Part shown: piece after piece, positions 44,203 to 50,506 of the stretch
Layout of the letters: the number at the start of each line of letters is the position of its first letter
How positions within the stretch are numbered: the stretch's first letter is position 1
DNA from: an uncultured bacterium
GTDB lineage: Bacteria; Verrucomicrobiota; Lentisphaeria; Victivallales; UBA1829
Direction of reading: 5' to 3'
DNA length: 50,506 nt
NCBI GenBank assembly: GCA_902778895.1
Contig: CACYZF010000014.1
Coordinates: forward strand, 1-50,506
The notes under the pieces: generated by a model
Seen by the model: the letters and a program-made list of their open reading frames with translations, nothing else
The model's database searches: none
What the model was told of the DNA's origin: nothing
Program-made: the position numbers and the translations under genes

Positions 44203-44652
44203 TTATTCCGTTTCTTTCCCGGTGTCCGCATCGGCGGCTTCGTTCTCCGCCGGACGCTCCTCGATGCCCTTGATATCCACGCTGACGGAAGCGACTTTGA
44301 TGCCGGTCATGTCGAGGACGGCCTTGGAAACCTTTTTCTGGATTTCCGCGATCAGGGCAGGGAATTTGAAGCCGAAATAGGGATTGACCGCGACCGTGAT
44401 CGCGATCGAATCGTCCTTGTGTTCGATCTGGATGGAGCGGTCCTGGATGCGTTTGCTCCGGACGAGATCGGCGAAGTCGTCGATCAGCGAGCTGCCGGAA
44501 AGGCGCGCCACGCCTTCGATCCCGAGCACGGTGCGTTTGACGATGGTTGAGATGGCTCCGTCGAGAATCCGGATCGTACCGACGGCGACGCCCTTGACCT
44601 CGTAGGCGCCGGGGACAGTGGAAACGGACTCGGCCTGCTGCGTATTGCTCAT
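44203..44652 (-). CDS. Asp23/Gls24 family protein (first copy, YqhY-like)
   Basis: 149 residues, containing GTIRILDGAISTIVKRTVLGIEGVARL, the core of the Asp23 fold (quoted in part: ISTIVKRTVLGIEGVARL), then DSIAITVAVNPYFGFKFPAL and VASVSVDIKGIE. It begins 27 bases after the accC stop. In Bacillus the accB-accC-yqhY order is conserved and loss of YqhY disturbs fatty-acid synthesis; that knowledge is from another phylum, so the same role here is inferred. Confidence 0.88.
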   Translation of the reverse strand: MSNTQQAESVSTVPGAYEVKGVAVGTIRILDGAISTIVKRTVLGIEGVARLSGSSLIDDFADLVRSKRIQDRSIQIEHKDDSIAITVAVNPYFGFKFPALIAEIQKKVSKAVLDMTGIKVASVSVDIKGIEERPAENEAADADTGKETE

Positions 44653-44679
44653 TGTCCATGCCTCCTTGGGGTGATATGG

Positions 44680-46065
44680 TTATTTCGCGAGTTCCTTGCG
44701 GATCGCGGTTTGCTGTTCGAAATAGCCGCCCTTCATCAGGCGTTCGATCAGGGTGGTATCGTAGTTGCCCGACATGAACTCGGGCGTCTCAATCAGGAAA
44801 TGCTCGAACGGGATCGTGGTCGGAACGCCCTCGATCAGGTATTCGTCGAGCGCACGTCTGCACCGTGCGACCGCCTCTTCGCGGGTGGCGGCATACACGA
44901 TCAGCTTCGAGATCATGCTGTCGTAGTGCGGCGGGATGCGGTATCCGGCGTAAACGTGCGAATCCACGCGGACTCCGGGGCCGCCCGGGGCGGAATAGAA
45001 CGTCAGGGTGCCCGGCGACGGCGCGAAGTTGCAGTACGGGTTTTCGGCGTTGATGCGGCATTCGATGGCGCATCCGCGGAGGGCGATCTGCTTCTGCTGG
45101 ACGCTGAGGCGTTCGCCCGCGGCGATCCGGATCTGCTCCCGGATGATGTCGAGACCGCTGACCATCTCGGTCACGGTGTGCTCGACCTGAACGCGGGTGT
45201 TCATCTCCATGAAGTAGAAGTTGTTGCCGGAAACCAGGAACTCGATCGTGCCTGCGCTGGTATAGCCGACGGCCTTGGCGGCCTTGATCGCGGCCTCGTA
45301 AAGCTTCTTGCGGAGCGCGGGGGAGATTGACGGGGAGGGAGACTCCTCTATGAGCTTCTGATGGCGGCGCTGGAGCGAGCAGTCGCGTTCGCCGAGGCAG
45401 ACCACGTTTCCGAACTTGTCGGCGAGAATCTGCACCTCGATGTGCTTGGGGTTCTCAATGAACTTTTCAATGTAGACGTCGCCGTTGCCGAAGGCGCGTT
45501 CCGCCTCGGTCATGGCAGCGTGGAAGCCCTGGATCAGGCTGGCGTCGTTGTGAGCCACACGCATGCCGCGTCCGCCGCCGCCCGCGGTGGCCTTGATGAT
45601 GACCGGATACCCGAGTTTGTGCGCCTCTTCGAGCGCCGCATCCTCAGAGAGGACGACGTTGTTGCTGCCGGGCGTGACGGGCACGCCGGCCTTGCGCATG
45701 GTCTCGCGGGCGGACGCCTTGTCGCCCATGGCGCTCATCTGTTCGGCGGTCGGGCCGATGAATTCGATCTTGCAGTCCTTGCAAATCTGCGCGAACTGCG
45801 GATTTTCGGAAAGGAAGCCGTAGCCGGGATGGATCGCATCGACATCGCCGATCTCGGCCACGCTGATGATGCGTTCGATCATGAGGTAGCTCTGCGTGGC
45901 GGGCGCTGGCCCGATGCAGACGGCCTCGTCGGCCAGACGGACGGGGAGACTGTCCTCGTCGGCCTGGGAATACACGACCACGGTTTTGATGCCCATCTCG
46001 CGGCAGGTGCGGATGACCCGCACTGCGATTTCGCCGCGGTTGGCGATCAGGATTTTATTGAACAT
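44680..46065 (-). CDS. accC: acetyl-CoA carboxylase, biotin carboxylase subunit
   Basis: 461 residues, near the usual 450. It carboxylates the biotin on AccB using ATP and bicarbonate, the first step of fatty-acid synthesis. The start [20 protein letters not shown] is diagnostic; the ATP-grasp domain has [12 protein letters not shown], the biotin/ATP-binding [25 protein letters not shown] and the C-terminal [16 protein letters not shown]. It follows accB by 23 bases. accA and accD are not in the window. Confidence 0.98.
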   Translation of the reverse strand: MFNKILIANRGEIAVRVIRTCREMGIKTVVVYSQADEDSLPVRLADEAVCIGPAPATQSYLMIERIISVAEIGDVDAIHPGYGFLSENPQFAQICKDCKIEFIGPTAEQMSAMGDKASARETMRKAGVPVTPGSNNVVLSEDAALEEAHKLGYPVIIKATAGGGGRGMRVAHNDASLIQGFHAAMTEAERAFGNGDVYIEKFIENPKHIEVQILADKFGNVVCLGERDCSLQRRHQKLIEESPSPSISPALRKKLYEAAIKAAKAVGYTSAGTIEFLVSGNNFYFMEMNTRVQVEHTVTEMVSGLDIIREQIRIAAGERLSVQQKQIALRGCAIECRINAENPYCNFAPSPGTLTFYSAPGGPGVRVDSHVYAGYRIPPHYDSMISKLIVYAATREEAVARCRRALDEYLIEGVPTTIPFEHFLIETPEFMSGNYDTTLIERLMKGGYFEQQTAIRKELAK

Positions 46066-46088
46066 GGGAAACCTGTCTCCGGCAGTGA

Positions 46089-46583
46089 TTACTCAAGCAC
46101 GAAAAGCGGCTGGCCGTATTCCACGGGCTGGCCGTTCTCCAGAAGGATCTCCTTGATCACGCCGCTCTTTTCGGCCTTGATCTCGTTCATGACCTTCATC
46201 GCCTCGACCACGGCCACGGTCGTATCGGCTTCCACATGGCTGCCGACTTTCACGAACGGCTCGGCGCCCGGGGCGCTCGAACGGTAGAACGTGCCGACTG
46301 TGGGGGATTCGATGACCTTGGCGGGATCCGGGGAACCGTGCCCGGCGGATGCGGGCGCGGCCTTGGCGGGTTCCTGGACGGCAGGAACGGCGGCCGGGGG
46401 AATCGCGACGGCGGGAGCGGCTGCCGCGGGAACGGCGGCCGGAACAAATACAGGTGCGGGCGCGGACTGCTGACGCGCGGCTCTGCGGAGACAGAGCGTC
46501 ATTTCATCCGACTCGATTTTGAACTCGGTCAGATCGTTGTCCGACATGAGTTTTACGATCGTTTTGATTTCATCGATTTTCAT
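46089..46583 (-). CDS. accB: acetyl-CoA carboxylase, biotin carboxyl carrier protein
   Basis: 164 residues from the ATG at 46583 ([20 protein letters not shown]), the normal AccB opening; the frame is open further upstream but without family likeness. A Pro/Ala-rich flexible linker (about 40-80) leads to the biotinyl domain, with Lys130 in VEAMKVMNE as the biotin site and the preceding [11 protein letters not shown] thumb region. It carries carboxybiotin between AccC and the transcarboxylase. It is 34 bases after aroQ, in the same order as in Bacillus-type aroQ...accB-accC loci. Confidence 0.97.
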   Translation of the reverse strand: MKIDEIKTIVKLMSDNDLTEFKIESDEMTLCLRRAARQQSAPAPVFVPAAVPAAAAPAVAIPPAAVPAVQEPAKAAPASAGHGSPDPAKVIESPTVGTFYRSSAPGAEPFVKVGSHVEADTTVAVVEAMKVMNEIKAEKSGVIKEILLENGQPVEYGQPLFVLE

Positions 46584-46617
46584 ATTGCACCCGGGGTTAG
46601 CGTTGATTGGGTTGTGG

Positions 46618-47073
46618 TTAACGGGTTTGACCGGAAGCGGCGGAGATGCGGCGGACGAGCGCCCGGAGGGCGAACTCGTAACCATCGGCGCCAAGACCGG
46701 CGATCTGTGCGACGCAGGCGGGGGCTGTGAGCGACGTCCGGCGGAAATCGTCCCGCGCCTGAATATTGCTCATGTGCACCTCGACCGCCGGGATCGCGGC
46801 GGCTTCCAGCGCATCGTGGATGGCGATGCTGGTGTGGGTATAGGCGGCGGGGTTGATGACGATGCCGTCGACCCCGCCCGCAATCGCGTCCGCGATCCTG
46901 TCGCAGATCGCGCCTTCGTGATTGCTCTGGAAAAAATCGACCGTCACGCCGAGCGAATCGGCGACCGCGCGGAGGTCGGCCTCGATCTCCGGGAGCGTTT
47001 TCATCCCGTAGAACTCGGCTTTGCGCCGTCCGAGCAGCTGCATGTTCGGCCCGTTGATGACGAGGATTTTCAT
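46618..47073 (-). CDS. aroQ: 3-dehydroquinate dehydratase, type II
   Basis: 151 residues, the type II length. It makes 3-dehydroshikimate in the aromatic amino acid pathway. [14 protein letters not shown] opens the fold; Tyr22 (in AEFYG) and His100 (in VEVHMSN) are the catalytic pair, and [19 protein letters not shown] and ARDDFR are conserved. The usual SNxHARE motif reads SNIQARD, a change outside the catalytic pair. It begins 20 bases after the nagB stop. Confidence 0.95.
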   Translation of the reverse strand: MKILVINGPNMQLLGRRKAEFYGMKTLPEIEADLRAVADSLGVTVDFFQSNHEGAICDRIADAIAGGVDGIVINPAAYTHTSIAIHDALEAAAIPAVEVHMSNIQARDDFRRTSLTAPACVAQIAGLGADGYEFALRALVRRISAASGQTR

Positions 47074-47093
47074 GGTAGTTTACTTCCCTGTGT

Positions 47094-47927
47094 TTACTTC
47101 GCCTTGCGGGAGGATTTGCGCTTGGCGGGCTGATAGGCGGCCCACTTCGGATCGTTGGCGAACTGGAACGCGTATTCGTCCTTGTATTTGAGCTTGGATG
47201 CGGCGTCGGCGTCCAGGACCACGACCGCGTTTTCATGGAGCTGCAGCGCGGTGGCGGAGATCATGCTGGTAACCGGGCCTTCGAGGGCGGCCGCAATGAT
47301 ATTGGCTTTCTCCTTGTGAGTGGCCAGGAGCAGGAGGCGCTTCGCGTCGAGACAGGTGCCGACGCCCATGGTCATGGCGCGCATCGGCATGTCTTCCGGC
47401 TTCTTGAAGAGCGGGGAGTTCTGCTCGTAGGTGGTCTTGGTGAGGGTCACCACGCGGGTGCGGCTGGAGAAGGAGGACATCGGCTCGTTGAACCCGATGT
47501 GTCCGCTGCGGCCGATGCCGAGGAGCTGCATATCCACGCCGCCGGCGTCTTCCATTTCCTCTTCGTACGCTGCTGCCGCAGCCTCAAGTTCGTTCGCAGG
47601 AGCAAAACCGTTCGGCACGTGCGTGTTGCGCTTGTCGATATTCACATGATTGAAGAGGTGATAGTTCATGAAGTAGCGGTAGGAATCCTTGTTCTTCTCG
47701 GCGGTTCCCTTCAGTCCGACGTATTCGTCGAGGTTGAACGAGATCACACGGGAGAAGTCGACCTTGCCGGCCTTGTACATCTTCACCAGATTGGCGTACA
47801 CGTTTTCCATGGTGCGCCCGGTGGCGAGTCCCAGCTTGTAGAACGGCTTGGCGTTGATGGCGTCGGCGATGATACGGGCGGTGAGGAGTTCCGCTTCCGC
47901 GGCGGTCGGCATGACGATGATGTCCAT
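47094..47927 (-). CDS. nagB: glucosamine-6-phosphate deaminase
   Basis: 277 residues. It converts glucosamine-6-P to fructose-6-P and ammonia. ATGRT binds the phosphate, FNLDEYVGL carries the catalytic Asp (about 67), and LGIGRSGHIGFNEP carries the catalytic His and Glu; the position that is Asp in E. coli and Asn in Bacillus is Ser here. The C-terminus is a short basic tail (KRKSSRKAK) not found in the E. coli enzyme. It is first in the minus-strand run ending with the ABC exporter. A promoter lies at 48011-48038 and GAAGAG just before the ATG. Confidence 0.95.
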   Translation of the reverse strand: MDIIVMPTAAEAELLTARIIADAINAKPFYKLGLATGRTMENVYANLVKMYKAGKVDFSRVISFNLDEYVGLKGTAEKNKDSYRYFMNYHLFNHVNIDKRNTHVPNGFAPANELEAAAAAYEEEMEDAGGVDMQLLGIGRSGHIGFNEPMSSFSSRTRVVTLTKTTYEQNSPLFKKPEDMPMRAMTMGVGTCLDAKRLLLLATHKEKANIIAAALEGPVTSMISATALQLHENAVVVLDADAASKLKYKDEYAFQFANDPKWAAYQPAKRKSSRKAK

Positions 47928-48010
47928 ACTCTTCTGTTTCCTGTTTTTGTTTGCGTGTTTTTTCGGGAAGGCATCTAGAAAAATACCGTCCCGTCCGGTT
48001 TTATCTAAAT

Positions 48011-48038
48011 ACTATAGCACCCTTTTGAAAAAAATCAA
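48011..48038 (-). promoter_or_regulatory. promoter of nagB
   Basis: Minus-strand TTGATT (48033-48038) and TATAGT (48011-48016), 16 bases apart, giving a leader of about 75 bases. Confidence 0.55.
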
Positions 48039-48165
48039 ATAGCCAGTCGGAAAAACATAGAAGGCAGGAACAAAAACCGGACCATAATCCGGCGGCCATT
48101 TCCCGTCCGGTGTCCCGAAGATAAACTGCAGGGACAAGAATATTAGTCAATTCCAGTTCCGCCTC

Positions 48166-48195
48166 TTGTATTTTCTGTGAAGAGTGCTATATTAT
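48166..48195 (+). promoter_or_regulatory. promoter of AIDA-repeat gene
   Basis: TTGTAT (48166-48171) with TATATT (48188-48193, 16-base spacer) or TATTAT (48190-48195, 18-base spacer). The ribosome site AAGGAG is at 48233-48238, 8 bases before the ATG. Confidence 0.55.
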
Positions 48196-48246
48196 CTCTG
48201 AAGTCGAAACAATTTCCCCTGTTTTCAGAATCAAGGAGTTTTCATC

Positions 48247-50506
48247 ATGGCTACTGAAATCATTTCTTCCGGCGTCCTTTCCTCCGGCGGAAGCATTCAC
48301 AACAAAAATGTCGAAATCTACGGCACTGCGGAAAATATTGTTTTCCAATACTGCTACAGTGCAACCGTCATGAATGGCGGCAAAGCTATCGGTACGACGG
48401 CAGGAGACTCCTCATATATGAAAGTCCTGTCCGGCGGTATAGCCAGCAATACAACGGTCTACAGCGCCACCATGTCCGTTTCGTCCGGCGGGCAGGCTCA
48501 TGGCATAACGTTCTCCGGACCGTATGCCGGAAAATTGTATGTCCATGGCATCGCAACAAACATTTCCGGCAACGCCTCCATGTCTGTCGCGGGAGGCGGC
48601 GTAACCTCGAATACGACACTGACCAACATTTTTTATGTTCGCAGCGACGGAACGGCAATCAATACGACGATGGATCTCAGCGGAACTCTGTATGTCTACG
48701 CCGGTGGGGTTGTAAGTAGCTCGACGTTCCTGACAAGCGCACACTGCGTTCTTGAGGGAAATGCGACTGATACGTATTTGAAGGATGAAAAAACCTCCAT
48801 GACGATTCAGGAGGGCGGAAACGCCTCGGTCACGCACCTTTCCGCCGGGAAAGTGTTTGTTTCCAACGGCGGCCAGATAGCGGAAACTTATGTCTCCGGC
48901 GGGGCGATGGTCGTTTCCACCGGCGGAACCGCGGCCAACACCGTCGCAACCGGCGGAGAATTGACCGTCGCCGGGACCGCCACAAGCAATACCGTAACCA
49001 ACGCCGACATGTCCGTGGAAGCCACCGGAACCGCAACAAGCAACACTGTGACCAATGGAACTTTGACTGTCGCCGGGACCGCGACAAGCACGACCCTCTC
49101 TTCCGGCGGCACCATGACCATCGAATCCGGGGCCACTGCGGCGACCATCCACGCTCATACCGGAGCAATTGTCAACCTGTTTGCCACCGATGTTTCCAAA
49201 GTCTATCTTTCCGGAGGCATCGTAAGGGTCTCCAGCGGAGGGCAGCTGACCGGAACCATCGTCAGGAACGGCACGATCAACGTTTTCAAAGGCGGCAAGA
49301 TCGTCGGCAACCGGGCATCAGCCACCGGCGTGATCAACATCAGCCGGGACGGAATCGCGTCCGGCTGCTCGGTAGCCACCTCCGGTCGCCTCAACATTGC
49401 AGGCGGAAGCGCATTCCAGACGGAAGTCGGAAACGGCGGCCTCCTCGTGATCGAGGCGTTCCACGCGCTGGAGCCCGGCATCGGCGGAAAGCCTTCCCTG
49501 ATTGAGGCCGGCAGCGCCAGCAACACGAAAGTCGCCTTTGGCGGCCTCGTTTCGGTCGGCAGCGGCGGCATGGCATTCAATACGTATCTGGCTTCCTCCG
49601 GCGGGACAGGCGATCTGAATCCCGGACGTCTCGACCAGCCCGAACTGGGCGGGAAAATAGACCCGACTCCGGTGATCGAGCGTGCCGGCATGGTCATCAA
49701 TTCGAGCGGACTCGCAAACGGCGTAACCGCGAGCAGCGGCGGCATTCTGACGGTGGAAAGCAAGGGAACCCTGATCTCCGCGTCGATTTTCAGCGGCGCG
49801 ACCGCCACGGTGAAGGCGAACGCAATCGCCAGCGGCGTGAGCGTTTACAAGGGAGGATCGGCGACCATCCAGGGAACCGTTTCCCGGCTTACGGTCAGCA
49901 GCGGCGGACTGGCCAGACTTGACAGCGGCGCATCCCTTCAGAACTCTCACATCGGATCCGACGGCCTTCTCCGCGTCTCCGCGGGAGCCCAGGTTTCCGA
50001 CCTCGCGGTCACCTGCGGCAGGATCACCGGCAGATTCGCCAATCTGTCCAGCCAGACGATCACGATGAACAGCGGCATCCTCGATTTCGACATCTCCGCG
50101 CTGGGCTCAGACGAAATCTGCGTGGATAAGCTCAACTACGGCATCGGCGGCACATATTCCTGTACGCTCACCGTCGCCGGCTCACAGGAGAACGGCACGT
50201 ACAAACTGGCGGGCGATGCCGCCGGATTCGGCTTATCCATCGATGTCCTGAACAAAGCAGGAACTGCGCTCGGCACGCTCGAAGTCGGCCAGACAGTGAA
50301 TATCGAAGGTACGGATTACACGCTGAATCTGGGCGCGGACGAGGTGCTGTCCGTCTCGGTCGGCGCGGCCGTCCTGGCGGGCGCGAAGAGCGATATCAAC
50401 GGCAACGGTATTTCCGACGTGATGTTTCAGCTCGTCGGCGGCGACTATGCCTTCGGCCAGATCGGGTTCTGGCTGGACGGCACGAACGAGTGGCAGAGCC
50501 AGATGT
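48247..50506 (+). CDS. AIDA-repeat protein with FG-GAP-like tail, 3' end outside window
   Basis: At least 753 codons; the frame is open to the window edge. The ATG at 48247 has a clear AAGGAG site. An in-frame TGA at 48199 rules out a longer N-terminus, and the protein starts MATEIISSGVLSSGGSIHN with no signal peptide. Residues 1 to about 610 are ~20-residue AIDA-type repeats (VxSGGxxxxTxVxSGGxxxV), expected to form a right-handed beta-helix, with one repeat-free linker (about 455-475). After about 625 comes a different beta-rich domain, then DINGNGISDVMFQLVGGDYA and GFWLDGTNEW, resembling FG-GAP/VCBS repeats. AIDA repeats are usual in surface adhesins. How this one leaves the cell, if it does, is not visible. 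Confidence 0.88.
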   Translation, partial: MATEIISSGVLSSGGSIHNKNVEIYGTAENIVFQYCYSATVMNGGKAIGTTAGDSSYMKVLSGGIASNTTVYSATMSVSSGGQAHGITFSGPYAGKLYVHGIATNISGNASMSVAGGGVTSNTTLTNIFYVRSDGTAINTTMDLSGTLYVYAGGVVSSSTFLTSAHCVLEGNATDTYLKDEKTSMTIQEGGNASVTHLSAGKVFVSNGGQIAETYVSGGAMVVSTGGTAANTVATGGELTVAGTATSNTVTNADMSVEATGTATSNTVTNGTLTVAGTATSTTLSSGGTMTIESGATAATIHAHTGAIVNLFATDVSKVYLSGGIVRVSSGGQLTGTIVRNGTINVFKGGKIVGNRASATGVINISRDGIASGCSVATSGRLNIAGGSAFQTEVGNGGLLVIEAFHALEPGIGGKPSLIEAGSASNTKVAFGGLVSVGSGGMAFNTYLASSGGTGDLNPGRLDQPELGGKIDPTPVIERAGMVINSSGLANGVTASSGGILTVESKGTLISASIFSGATATVKANAIASGVSVYKGGSATIQGTVSRLTVSSGGLARLDSGASLQNSHIGSDGLLRVSAGAQVSDLAVTCGRITGRFANLSSQTITMNSGILDFDISALGSDEICVDKLNYGIGGTYSCTLTVAGSQENGTYKLAGDAAGFGLSIDVLNKAGTALGTLEVGQTVNIEGTDYTLNLGADEVLSVSVGAAVLAGAKSDINGNGISDVMFQLVGGDYAFGQIGFWLDGTNEWQSQM

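Larger units (their letters stand above)
47928..48246. other. divergent intergenic region between nagB and AIDA-repeat gene
   Basis: 319 bases without a gene. It contains the nagB promoter (minus strand) and the promoter and ribosome site of the AIDA-repeat gene (plus strand), plus a small CCGGA/TCCGG hairpin near 48080-48095. No operator-like palindrome was recognised. Confidence 0.6.

Noticed and set aside
47500..47530. Ser in place of Asp/Asn in the NagB GxGxxGHIGFNEP motif as a sign of lost activity
   Set aside because: This position varies among working NagB proteins (Asp in E. coli, Asn in Bacillus), and the catalytic Asp, His and Glu are present.
1..50506. CRISPR arrays, insertion sequences, prophage genes
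   Set aside because: No regularly spaced repeats with unique spacers, no transposase or integrase frames and no phage structural genes were seen.

Overview
The window is about 50.5 kb of GC-rich chromosomal DNA that looks like a Lentisphaerota (Victivallales-type) bacterium. This rests on three things: a four-gene pseudopilin cassette of the kind described as 'Verru_Chthon', a zinc-ribbon Ser/Thr kinase next to it, and a large AIDA-repeat protein with an FG-GAP-like tail. The assignment is from recall of these families, not a search. No insertion sequence, prophage or CRISPR array was seen.

Layout. 1-67: start of an rfbB-like dehydratase gene leaving the window. 68-3342: gene-poor DNA holding a GH5 lipoprotein gene fused in frame behind the first ~32 codons of an iron-dependent alcohol dehydrogenase, tRNA-Phe and small repeats. 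3343-7385: a Sel1-repeat membrane protein with a degenerate M48 peptidase domain, kdgK and tRNA-Thr. 7560-22957: a nitrogen block, with gltB-gltD and a NifA-type sigma-54 activator on the minus strand and purF-carA-pyrG-carB divergently on the plus strand. 23015-32112: a tightly packed minus-strand operon of three pseudopilins, a GspK-like protein, a secreted protein, a Ser/Thr kinase, an HTH protein and a pseudouridine synthase. 32316-35301: EIIA-Ntr-like protein, Mrp/Nbp35 ATPase and DnaA. 35302-35966: an intergenic region with an 11-bp-phased repeat array, a candidate origin. 35967-41476: nagA-like gene, two rRNA-methyltransferase-like genes, mutY and a WaaG-like glycosyltransferase. 41483-47927 (minus): nagB, aroQ, accB, accC, two Asp23 proteins, an AmaP-like anchor and an ABC exporter. 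48247-end: AIDA-repeat protein, open at the 3' end.

The most striking signal is the 259-bp gap between gltB and purF. It carries a perfect sigma-54 -24/-12 promoter facing gltB, a good one facing purF, and two TTACA-N5-TGTAA palindromes 31 bp apart, placed symmetrically (about -68/-99 and -67/-98) relative to the two predicted start sites. The likely activator is encoded just downstream of gltD. Four of the controlled enzymes are glutamine amidotransferases, so this looks like one switch coupling glutamine nitrogen to glutamate, purine, carbamoyl-phosphate and CTP synthesis. This is inference from sequence and has not been tested.

Other points of note: the nagA-like protein has lost a zinc-ligand His and the catalytic Asp; the M48-like domain lacks HExxH; and the AIDA protein has no signal peptide, with an in-frame stop upstream of its start.
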